A DNA stretch of 30,115 bases from a virus, in the IMG/VR virus record IMGVR_UViG_3300037847_001663, positions 13,472 to 43,586 of that record; one strand, given 5' to 3'. The notes below the pieces were generated by a model that made no database searches, was not told the origin of the DNA, and worked only from the letters and a program-made list of their open reading frames with translations. Positions 24,594-29,706 of the stretch are shown one piece after another (the first letter of the stretch is position 1; each line of letters opens with the position of its first letter). The translations under genes were made by a program, and so were the position numbers.

Positions 24594-24828
24594 TTTTAAG
24601 GATTTGAATAGAGTCTCTTTCAGCCTGAAGGGAGTGTATCCGGCACTCAAGGTCAGCTACTTTCCCCTCGTAAATCTTTATCTTCTCTTGGCTGACCCTA
24701 ATTCGCTCCCTCTCAATAACAGCAATGTCCTTAATACTTGACATCCTCATACCCATCACGACACATATCGCAACGGCTATGAGGGCTATTAGGAAAAGAA
24801 CTTTTTCAGTATTGCTACTGTCGTGCAT
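24457..24828 (-). CDS. Rz-like inner-membrane spanin candidate
   Basis: 123 aa: short cytoplasmic start, one membrane helix at residues 10-27 (VLFLIALIAVAICVVMGM), then a periplasmic coiled coil (about 30-85: IERERIRVSQEKIKIYEGKV and onwards) and a short tail. This N-in/C-out layout with a long coiled coil, in a phage block that contains a holin, is that of i-spanins, which link inner and outer membranes and fuse them at lysis. It starts within the stop of the 120-aa gene (TAATG) and its 3' part overlaps the secreted protein gene. Architecture-based call. Confidence 0.68.
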   Translation of the reverse strand: MHDSSNTEKVLFLIALIAVAICVVMGMRMSSIKDIAVIERERIRVSQEKIKIYEGKVADLECRIHSLQAERDSIQILKNEIKIKTIYKVDSIRALPFAGKSEFFTEQVASLDTIRERYAYRDN

Positions 24829-25190
24829 TACTGCGTCCAGTATCCATACTCTGCCACAACTGGGCCACCTACTGCTATTACTTCACACCCTATAGTTCCT
24901 TTGATAGGGAAAAATGCCCACTCACCTGCACTTAGGTCAGCATAAGGGGCCGAAGCAGAAGCTGTTCTAATTGTAAGTGTGTTGGTAGCATCTGTGTTCT
25001 TTAGGTACAGATATGTAATAGCAGCCTTTCCTGACGCTACAAGAGTAGTAGCTGAAACCGTGTCTACAGATTCTCTTGCAGTGTTCACTACAGGATTGGT
25101 GACAGTTATAGCGTCTGTCTGCGAAATAGCCAAGCTTTCAGACGTAGCGTCTGAGCTGGTAATGTTTAATGTTGCTGTGATTGTTGCCAT
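24828..25190 (-). CDS. Small beta-rich virion-type protein
   Basis: 120 aa, start MATITATLNITSSDATSESL. Thr/Ser/Ala/Val-rich throughout, with strands AAITYLYLKNTDATNTLTIR, then AGEWAFFPIKGTIGCEVIAV and end VVAEYGYWTQ. The pattern of a 'YLYLKNTDATNTLTIR' strand followed by 'GEWAFFP' recurs in small head or fibre-associated proteins of marine Bacteroidota phages. No membrane segment. It lies 13 bases after the holin stop and shares TAATG with the spanin-like gene. Probably an exposed virion protein rather than a lysis protein, by composition. Confidence 0.75.
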   Translation of the reverse strand: MATITATLNITSSDATSESLAISQTDAITVTNPVVNTARESVDTVSATTLVASGKAAITYLYLKNTDATNTLTIRTASASAPYADLSAGEWAFFPIKGTIGCEVIAVGGPVVAEYGYWTQ

Positions 25191-25203
25191 GATGCTTTAT
25201 TCA

Positions 25204-25599
25204 TTATGCTCGTTTCGACCAACCTTCAATCTTGGTCATTATGTGTTTCCAAACATCAACTCCTGTGATGCTTCCTATATTCTCCATGTTGGACTTGAAC
25301 TCTACAATTGCAATGTAACCAGCAGTTATCTGAGCTACAGGCATCCAGTCCATGAATGCTACCTCCATAACTCTACTTAGAATTATGGCGATGCTGTAGA
25401 ATATTATCTTGGATATGGTTCGCGCCATTCTGTTGGAACGAATCTCTTCGCCTCTCATCTTAGCCGCCTTGCATCCTGTTACTACATCCGCCAATATCAA
25501 AACCCCAAGGCCAATTATGGCTGCGGTGATGGGCGCAAAGAAAAATACTATGTAAGGTATTCCCAACTTCAATATCGTACTCACTTCAAACGCTTTCAT
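25204..25599 (-). CDS. Holin (phage holin 4 / toxin secretion holin family)
   Basis: 131 aa with ATG at 25599. A TTG two codons earlier is possible but less likely. Hydrophobic segments lie near residues 11-36 (ILKLGIPYIVFFFAPITAAI onward), about 68-84 (KIIFYSIAIILSRVMEV) and about 90-104. Between the first and second is the family signature ADVVTGCKAAKMRGEE, and the C-terminal half has AGYIAIVEFKSNMENIGSIT followed by GVDVWKHI. These are hallmarks of the Bacteroidota/Firmicutes holin family. It would permeabilise the inner membrane at the programmed lysis time. It starts two bases after the preceding stop. No endolysin was found next to it. Confidence 0.88.
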   Translation of the reverse strand: MKAFEVSTILKLGIPYIVFFFAPITAAIIGLGVLILADVVTGCKAAKMRGEEIRSNRMARTISKIIFYSIAIILSRVMEVAFMDWMPVAQITAGYIAIVEFKSNMENIGSITGVDVWKHIMTKIEGWSKRA

Positions 25600-25601
25600 A
25601 A

Positions 25602-25826
25602 TCAATTTTGCTCTAAAAATTCAGCAGCCCTTTGAGAATCTTGAAAAACATTCCACGACTCTAACTCAGGCAGTAGGTCGCCAATCCACTCTAAGCACCT
25701 ATATGGTCTTTCACTTGCCGCCCATACTACTGCGTTAGCTTGATAGTGTGAAAGAGTTATGCTACTTGGGTCATATTCGTCTTCGGGTAAAAACGCCCAG
25801 CTATGTCTTGTGCTTCTAAATGTCAT
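25602..25826 (-). CDS. Small acidic phage protein, 74 aa
   Basis: The ATG at 25826 (MTFRSTRHSWAFLPEDEYDP) forms an ATGA overlap with the stop of the LamG-like gene. The longer frame from 25877 would overlap that gene by 55 bases and is less likely. The protein is Trp/Glu-rich (HYQANAVVWAASERP, LEWIGDLLPELESWNVFQDS) with no membrane helix or signal peptide. It sits directly before the holin, so a lysis-regulating role is possible, but nothing in the sequence proves it. I do not recognise the family. Confidence 0.65.
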   Translation of the reverse strand: MTFRSTRHSWAFLPEDEYDPSSITLSHYQANAVVWAASERPYRCLEWIGDLLPELESWNVFQDSQRAAEFLEQN

Positions 25827-26614
25827 GGTGTGTCGCTTACTACTCCGTAATCTGTAACAAATCCGTTCATTGTGCAATCTTGGTTACCGCTACTATCAGT
25901 AATTGTTCCCGTAAGAGGCCCGTCCGTAGATAGTGGTTTATAATAACCTTTAATTGTTCCTATTGTATTAAGGTCAGCACCTTTCCCCCCATTGTAGACG
26001 GCTGCAATCTCAGCGGAATTTAAAGCTTCCTCCCAGCACCCGACCTCTGCTATCCATCCTTTATACTGCTGAAATGCCGTGCGATTATTAGACGTTCCTA
26101 AACAAACATCTACGTTTGTGTTGGTTCTTAGACTTTGGTCAACGCTACCTGTATCAACAGAAACTCCATTGACGTAAATCTCAATGTCTTGCTTAGCCGT
26201 TCCTGAGTTCTGAGTTACGACCACCGCATAGTGTTGCCAAACTTGGCACTTTGCAGAAGTAATGGTGTGTCCTGAAGTATATGGCTTAAAGTTAGTTCTA
26301 ATATTAACTGTGCTATCAGTTGCACCATCATTCTTGAACCTAATCCACATACCTGCGTTTCCCGAATTATTAGTGGTAGCAACAGCCATAGCAGTACCAA
26401 GGTCTTTGTAACGACTACCGTCAGATTTAGCCCACCATGTTACAGTCCAATCTTTATCGTTGAAAGGCTGGAATCCATCTGTAGACAAATTACCATCAGC
26501 AGCGTAGTCATTAGACCCATCAAAACGTATAGAGGCATCAAACGTAAATCCGCCTCCGCCAGCCGCAGCGTTCGAGCCAAAAGGTACTCCTATGCCGTTA
26601 CCTATACCCAGCAT
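25823..26614 (-). CDS. LamG/concanavalin-like virion protein
   Basis: 263 aa. A Gly-rich start (PFGSNAAAGGGGFTFDASIR) leads into a jelly-roll domain. The signature pieces are FDGSNDYAADG, WTVTWWAKSDG, WQHYAVVVTQ, IEIYVNGVSVDTG and GWIAEVGCWEEALNSAEIAA with VYNGGKGADL, all typical of LamG_3-type lectin domains (about residues 25-235). The short tail carries TIKGYYKPLSTDGP. Such proteins on phage particles bind glycans on the host surface or other substrates. The Gly-rich N-terminus probably links to a virion partner. It directly follows the 156-aa structural gene (TAG then ATG). Function as a head or tail fibre adhesin is inferred. Confidence 0.85.
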   Translation of the reverse strand: MLGIGNGIGVPFGSNAAAGGGGFTFDASIRFDGSNDYAADGNLSTDGFQPFNDKDWTVTWWAKSDGSRYKDLGTAMAVATTNNSGNAGMWIRFKNDGATDSTVNIRTNFKPYTSGHTITSAKCQVWQHYAVVVTQNSGTAKQDIEIYVNGVSVDTGSVDQSLRTNTNVDVCLGTSNNRTAFQQYKGWIAEVGCWEEALNSAEIAAVYNGGKGADLNTIGTIKGYYKPLSTDGPLTGTITDSSGNQDCTMNGFVTDYGVVSDTP

Positions 26615-27085
26615 CTACCAAAGAGCTACAATATCTGTTGCTGCTGTTCCTGTTGACAAAACACGAGTCACGTTTATTGGCAAGAAAGTTCCAGCCAACG
26701 CTCCCTTAAAAAGAACCTCGTTACCTCCAGCCATCTTTACCTTGACATCTCCTGCAACTCCTACATAAAGGACGCAGCCGTTGCTTGGGTTGTTTGCTTG
26801 AGAGTAAATCACATATGAAGCTCCAGTGGCAATTGCTGCTGAAGTGGTAAGAACTGTATCGCTTACAATAGCATCCACAGTGGCAACCACGCTATTGGTT
26901 GTGTCATACACTATGTCACCAACAGCAACTGTCTTAGTAAATTCCGTTCCCGTACCTACTAACTGTGCGCCTGTAGGTGCTGCCGCTGTACCTGTATTGG
27001 CTATAGCCGCAGGATTCGGAATGTCAATAGTATCGCTTGGTATTACAGCTAAGGCTTCTCCAGCCTGTAGTTTTTGATATGCCAT
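26615..27085 (-). CDS. Small virion protein with an inserted beta domain
   Basis: 156 aa. The outer core is MAYQKLQAGEALAVIPSDTI at the start and GCVLYVGVAGDVKVKMAGGN, FKGALAGTFLPINVTRVLST, GTAATDIVALW at the end, a combination I know from short structural proteins of marine phages. Residues 36-96 are an insertion (EFTKTVAVGDIVYDTTNSVV, then AIVSDTVLTTSAAIATGASY) with a pattern similar to segments in the capsid protein and the 268-aa tail protein. First gene of its unit, 16 bases after a TATCTTTG box, suggesting high expression. Possibly a head-fibre or decoration protein. Confidence 0.8.
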   Translation of the reverse strand: MAYQKLQAGEALAVIPSDTIDIPNPAAIANTGTAAAPTGAQLVGTGTEFTKTVAVGDIVYDTTNSVVATVDAIVSDTVLTTSAAIATGASYVIYSQANNPSNGCVLYVGVAGDVKVKMAGGNEVLFKGALAGTFLPINVTRVLSTGTAATDIVALW

Positions 27086-27101
27086 TATCTTTTGCTTTAC
27101 G

Positions 27102-27109
27102 CAAAGATA
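27102..27109 (-). promoter_or_regulatory. -7 promoter box TATCTTTG with upstream TTTG
   Basis: TATCTTTG on the minus strand, 16 bases before the ATG of the 156-aa gene. A TTTG at 27127-27130 lies 17 bases upstream and may serve as the -33 element. This is the only box in the window with a plausible -33 match at nearly the usual spacing. It would drive the LamG/holin/spanin block. Confidence 0.72.
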
Positions 27110-27115
27110 AGGCTT

Positions 27116-27283
27116 TTACTTTTTATCAAATGGGAATACCCTGTTCAGGGTGTCTTTGCGTTTTCCGCAGCCACAGTCCTTCCCTGTAACCTCTGAAACC
27201 TTCTCCACAACCTTCTTAATGCCTGTTGCTTCTGTGATGTTCTCGACAACATCTCCCAGTCCTTTTGGATTTTTATTCTTCAT
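27116..27283 (-). CDS. Small Cys-containing basic protein, 55 aa
   Basis: ATG at 27283, stop TAA at 27116. The product starts MKNKNPKGLGDVVENITEAT, then GIKKVVEKVSEVTGKDCGCG and ends KRKDTLNRVFPFDKK. It is an amphipathic helical pair followed by a CGC motif and a basic helix. The start overlaps the stop of the 96-aa gene (TAATG). I recognise the KGLGD ... GIKKxVE ... DCGC ... LNxxFPF pattern as a recurring tiny gene of Bacteroidota phages. The Cys pair could bind metal, but two Cys are few for that alone. Function unknown. Confidence 0.8.
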   Translation of the reverse strand: MKNKNPKGLGDVVENITEATGIKKVVEKVSEVTGKDCGCGKRKDTLNRVFPFDKK

Positions 27284-27573
27284 TAGTATTTCCCTCTTTT
27301 AGATTTAGGTGAACTTTGGGTGGAGCCGCCCTTTCCGGCCCACAAGTGTTTGCAGGCCCAGTATCGAGCGGTCAATTTATTCTTTGCGCTGCCGCACTTG
27401 TGTCGAGCCTTGAATGACTTCCTTGCAGCATCTGAGTAGTTGTGTCCGTATCCCTTGGCTCCGAAGTGTATAAGCTTCTCCTTACCTCCGGAACACGCCT
27501 TGACCATCTTCTTCTTACCTGCTCGGTCTGAAGCGACAACCCTATTGCATTTCATCCTACTCTTCTCAGCCAT
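27283..27573 (-). CDS. Small basic conserved protein shared with large DNA viruses, 96 aa
   Basis: Start MAEKSRMKCNRVVASDRAGK, then KKMVKACSGGKEKLIHFGAK, GYGHNYSDAARKSFKARHKC, KLTARYWACKHLWAGKGGST and a Ser/Lys-rich tail. The KxxKLIHFGAKGYxxN ... ARKSFxARH ... TARYW pattern is a small domain family I know from phages and nucleocytoplasmic large DNA viruses (a DUF5754/5872-type group; the exact number is uncertain). Four Cys are spaced along the chain. It overlaps the upstream gene by eight bases and the downstream by one. The strong positive charge suggests nucleic-acid contact. Function unproven. Confidence 0.82.
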   Translation of the reverse strand: MAEKSRMKCNRVVASDRAGKKKMVKACSGGKEKLIHFGAKGYGHNYSDAARKSFKARHKCGSAKNKLTARYWACKHLWAGKGGSTQSSPKSKRGKY

Positions 27574-27925
27574 TTCTCCTGATTGCTGAGACCTTCTTAC
27601 CTGAAGCTCCCTGTTTACCGATTCGTCTTTTCTCCGCCTGCTTCTTACGCAGCATACTCTTGGACATCTCTGACTTTGTCACAGGTGTCTTTGAAGACAC
27701 TCTCTTTGATGGGCGACAATACTCACTCTTGTTGCCTGTACCGCAAGGCTTGCCTGTACGGGTGTCAACCCACTTTTCTTTGCCCCATCTTTTTAGGTTG
27801 GAGCCTGCCTCGCTCTTGCGTACCTGACCCTTAGACTTACGACACTTTGCTGTGGCCTGTGCAGCTCTTGCTGACCACTTGCCGTAACTCTTCATTACTT
27901 TCTTATAGCAAGCGTCCTTTGGCAT
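27566..27925 (-). CDS. Small basic two-module protein, 119 aa
   Basis: Module one (about 1-50) is MPKDACYKKVMKSYGKWSAR with AAQATAKCRKSKGQ. Module two (about 40-75) is SNLKRWGKEKWVDTRTGKPC followed by GTGNKSEYCRPSKRVSSKTP. A Lys/Arg-rich tail (MSKSMLRKKQAEKRRIGKQG) completes it. The SNLxRWxKEKWVDxxTGKPCG piece is a small domain seen in phages and giant viruses. The ACYxKVxxxYxxW piece is a separate small phage module. Very basic. Translation starts within the stop of the upstream 48-aa gene (TGATG). Possibly a DNA-binding or virion-packaged protein. Confidence 0.8.
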   Translation of the reverse strand: MPKDACYKKVMKSYGKWSARAAQATAKCRKSKGQVRKSEAGSNLKRWGKEKWVDTRTGKPCGTGNKSEYCRPSKRVSSKTPVTKSEMSKSMLRKKQAEKRRIGKQGASGKKVSAIRRNG

Positions 27926-28071
27926 CAGTAGCTCTTCTTCTCCATACCGTAGTTAGGGTTGTAGCTTATCTTGCTACCCTTATGCATCTTGGCATATGAG
28001 TCAGCCTGAGCCTTCCCTACTGCGTTGTATGGAAACACTTTCTTCTTACCGTTTGCTTTTACTGTTGGCAT
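27925..28071 (-). CDS. Tiny basic protein, 48 aa
   Basis: ATG at 28071 to TGA at 27925. The product starts MPTVKANGKKKVFPYNAVGK, then AQADSYAKMHKGSKISYNPN and ends YGMEKKSY. It fills the gap between the 84-aa and 119-aa genes exactly: one base after the upstream stop and a one-base TGATG overlap with the downstream start. Basic, Tyr/Lys-rich, no Cys. Short 'KVNGKKxxYxxxGxxxA' proteins are common in this kind of phage cassette. Too short to assign a function. Confidence 0.75.
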   Translation of the reverse strand: MPTVKANGKKKVFPYNAVGKAQADSYAKMHKGSKISYNPNYGMEKKSY

Positions 28072-28072
28072 A

Positions 28073-28327
28073 TCACTTCAGCTTATAGGTTCCTTCTTTG
28101 CCCCGTACACGCTTGACCTTGTAGTCACCGCCCTTGAGGAATCCACCTTTGCTCAGCCTACGCTTAGGTACGCGGATGTCATCAGTGGTGTACATCTCAC
28201 CGGTGTCCTCACGAGGAGAAACGTAATACTTACTACCCAAGCCGCTCTTACGCTTTACCTTTCGAGCTTTGGTAGTGTTCTCACCCGCTATGCGGGTCGC
28301 CTTTTTTTTCTTTGGGTCTGTCTTCAT
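28073..28327 (-). CDS. Very basic small protein, 84 aa
   Basis: Start MKTDPKKKKATRIAGENTTK, then RKVKRKSGLGSKYYVSPRED, TGEMYTTDDIRVPKRRLSKG and a Gly/Lys tail (GDYKVKRVRGKEGTYKLK). More than a quarter of residues are Lys or Arg. No Cys, no hydrophobic core obvious. ATGA overlap with the previous stop. Likely to bind nucleic acid or an acidic partner in the head. No family recognised. Confidence 0.78.
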   Translation of the reverse strand: MKTDPKKKKATRIAGENTTKARKVKRKSGLGSKYYVSPREDTGEMYTTDDIRVPKRRLSKGGFLKGGDYKVKRVRGKEGTYKLK

Positions 28328-28530
28328 TTCCGCTTACATCCAAAGTTGTTGGCGTAGTTCGCCATCTTCACTACTGACTCGGAGTAACTGTCCTTTTTCT
28401 TCATTACAGCGGAGGCTGCGCTACAGGCATCTTTGAACCCGTTGCGCTTTGCCCATGCTGTAAACTTGCCTTGAGACTTTTCTTTTATCTCAGGGAAGGC
28501 TCCTTTCTTGGTTCTCCCTTTGGTAGCCAT
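28324..28530 (-). CDS. Small basic conserved protein, 68 aa
   Basis: Start MATKGRTKKGAFPEIKEKSQ, then a compact helical domain KFTAWAKRNGFKDACSAASA with VMKKKDSYSESVVKMANYAN and NFGCKRK. The KFTAWAKRNGF ... VMKKKDxYSxxVVKMANYANNFGC pattern recurs in Bacteroidota phages. Two Cys could form a disulphide or help bind metal. ATGA overlap with the downstream gene and TAATG with the upstream one. Function unknown. Confidence 0.8.
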   Translation of the reverse strand: MATKGRTKKGAFPEIKEKSQGKFTAWAKRNGFKDACSAASAVMKKKDSYSESVVKMANYANNFGCKRK

Positions 28531-28736
28531 TACTTGATTCTTCGTGGCTTTGGAGACTCAGCTAAAGGCATTGAGTGTCGGTAGCTCATGCTCTTGTCAG
28601 CACCGTAGGCGTGACCGTACATCTTCTTTGACATTGCCTTGCTCTCGTCTCGTCTATCTTTAAGAGACTGGCTTTTCTTTCCGTGTCTTGCTCCTAATGA
28701 CTCATCGAGTCGTGCGTTGTATCCTTGCTTTTTCAT
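28530..28736 (-). CDS. First gene of the small basic protein cassette, 68 aa
   Basis: Start MKKQGYNARLDESLGARHGK, then KSQSLKDRRDESKAMSKKMY, GHAYGADKSMSYRHSMPLAE and end SPKPRRIK. Charged and probably largely disordered. The DESLGxRHGKKSxSxKxRRDES piece is familiar from other Bacteroidota phages. Its ATG is 22 bases after the minus-strand -7 box of the palindromic promoter, so it opens the cassette. No enzymatic motif. Confidence 0.8.
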   Translation of the reverse strand: MKKQGYNARLDESLGARHGKKSQSLKDRRDESKAMSKKMYGHAYGADKSMSYRHSMPLAESPKPRRIK

Positions 28737-28747
28737 AGCTATGGGTT

Positions 28748-28767
28748 TTATCTTTGTACAAAGATAA
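28748..28767. promoter_or_regulatory. Palindromic bidirectional promoter/operator candidate
   Basis: A perfect 20-bp palindrome, TTATCTTTGTACAAAGATAA, lies in the 40-base gap between the divergent genes. Each half contains TATCTTTG, one on each strand (plus 28749-28756, minus 28759-28766), so two -7 boxes face outwards back to back. The plus box ends 20 bases before the winged-helix ATG and the minus box 22 bases before the basic-protein ATG. A TTG at 28725-28727 may be a weak -33 for the plus strand. The palindrome would also suit a dimeric repressor. Confidence 0.72.
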
Positions 28768-28776
28768 TCAAATTAA

Positions 28777-29229
28777 ATGTCCTCTCCTGACTACATGAAA
28801 TACTGGCGGGTCATCCGCTACTGGGTCAAGGCAAAGTACGGCCTGACCGAAACAGAACTTGACGTGCTTTTCTTCCTAAAGACCGAGCCATACTTCAGCA
28901 AAGACAAGTTCAAAGAGTTTGACAAAGTCCTATCATGGGACAAGAACAGGTTTGACCGTATGCTCAGAGATGGGTGGATTGTAGTGTGGAGGAAGAGAGA
29001 GGGTAACAAGAAGACCCTCTACAACATCTCACACAAGGGCAAGCAGGTGGTCAACACTGTTTACAAGAAGCTACAGGGGGATGACATCTCAACGCACAAC
29101 AGCAGAATCTTTAACGCCAATACAAAGTTCACCGACAATATGTACCGTCAGGCAATCGTTAAGATGAACGAGGAGCTGCGTAAGGACAGGATGTCTAAAC
29201 GACAACAACAACGTCCCTCTCAAGGATGA
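28777..29229 (+). CDS. Winged-helix DNA-binding protein (MarR/PadR-like), only plus-strand gene
   Basis: 150 aa. Residues 1-100 fit a winged helix: helices MKYWRVIRYWVKAKYG and LTETELDVLFFLKTEP, a recognition region SWDKNRFDRMLRDGW, then wing strands IVVWRKREGNKKTLYNISHK and a final helix GKQVVNTVYKKLQG. The tail (about 105-150) is charged. It is the only plus-strand gene, divergent from the basic-protein cassette across the palindromic promoter and convergent with groES, which it overlaps by 35 bases at the 3' ends. It may regulate itself and the neighbouring late operon. The fold is likely from pattern. The target is inferred. Confidence 0.8.
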   Translation: MSSPDYMKYWRVIRYWVKAKYGLTETELDVLFFLKTEPYFSKDKFKEFDKVLSWDKNRFDRMLRDGWIVVWRKREGNKKTLYNISHKGKQVVNTVYKKLQGDDISTHNSRIFNANTKFTDNMYRQAIVKMNEELRKDRMSKRQQQRPSQG

Positions 29230-29452
29230 TGGTGTAGGGCTTGTCCTCGATGAACATCGAATAGCCTGCGCTCTTGTCGTAGTATATCACGTCACCCTCA
29301 CTCACACACTTCACCTCAGTACCCTCCTTGACCACAGTGGCCTTCTGATACCGGAAGTCGTCAGCGTCATCACGCGACAACAATAGACCTGAGTCTGTCT
29401 TCATCTCCTCCTTTAGCGGAGATATCACTATGTACTTGTTTACTGGTCTCAT
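29195..29452 (-). CDS. groES: Phage co-chaperonin GroES, compact form
   Basis: 85 aa (cellular GroES is about 95-100). It starts MRPVNKYIVISPLKEEMKTD. The mobile loop carries SGLLL at residues 21-25, the place of the GGIVL anchor that docks onto GroEL. Strands YQKATVVKEG and VSEGDVIYYDKSAG match the RGEVLAVG and VKVGDIVIF strands, and YTIILERDVV the final strand. The region between the two middle strands is only about six residues (TEVKCV), so the roof hairpin found in bacterial GroES is missing. It has an ATGA overlap with the 85-aa gene and lies two genes after groEL. The end is five Val residues encoded by GTT/GTC codons. Confidence 0.88.
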   Translation of the reverse strand: MRPVNKYIVISPLKEEMKTDSGLLLSRDDADDFRYQKATVVKEGTEVKCVSEGDVIYYDKSAGYSMFIEDKPYTIILERDVVVVV

Positions 29453-29706
29453 GCTCTTATAACGTATATCGGTGTTTGCTCTCCCACATAGCTTCCGGCA
29501 ATGTTGTAGTCAAAAAATTCTTGGGCCTCCACGTCATTCATCTCATGCTCCTCCATCAGTATGTCAATGATTTTGTTTTGGTCGTATACAACCCTTGGCA
29601 TCGTCATAAACTCAACGCCTATTATAGCATCGTCAAAGCCATCAGCAAACAATACTTGCTCTTCACTAACCAGCTCAATCACCTTATCTCTCTTACTTAG
29701 ACTCAT
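29449..29706 (-). CDS. Conserved small phage protein between groEL and groES
   Basis: 85 aa, start MSLSKRDKVIELVSEEQVLF, then ADGFDDAIIGVEFMTMPRVV, YDQNKIIDILMEEHEMNDVE and AQEFFDYNIAGSYVGEQTPI. The LxADGFDxAIIG ... KIIDILxxxxxMxxxEAxEFFxxNxxGxYVGExTP pattern is a widespread small phage protein of unknown role, also seen in cyanophages as far as I recall. It overlaps groEL by 14 bases and groES by four, so all three are co-translated. Position suggests, but does not prove, a link with chaperonin function. Confidence 0.82.
   Translation of the reverse strand: MSLSKRDKVIELVSEEQVLFADGFDDAIIGVEFMTMPRVVYDQNKIIDILMEEHEMNDVEAQEFFDYNIAGSYVGEQTPIYVIRA

Noticed and set aside
24594-24650. Longer start for the secreted spanin-partner candidate
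   Set aside because: It would place 19 residues before a clean signal peptide and increase overlap with the spanin-like gene.
28025-28357. 110-codon plus-strand open frame
   Set aside because: Antisense to the 48-aa and 84-aa basic genes, which are coupled to neighbours by overlap; low-complexity Leu/Thr composition typical of a shadow.
29199-29213. GTT/GTC codon run, looks like a microsatellite
   Set aside because: Only five codons and inside two coding regions; too short to call a repeat element.
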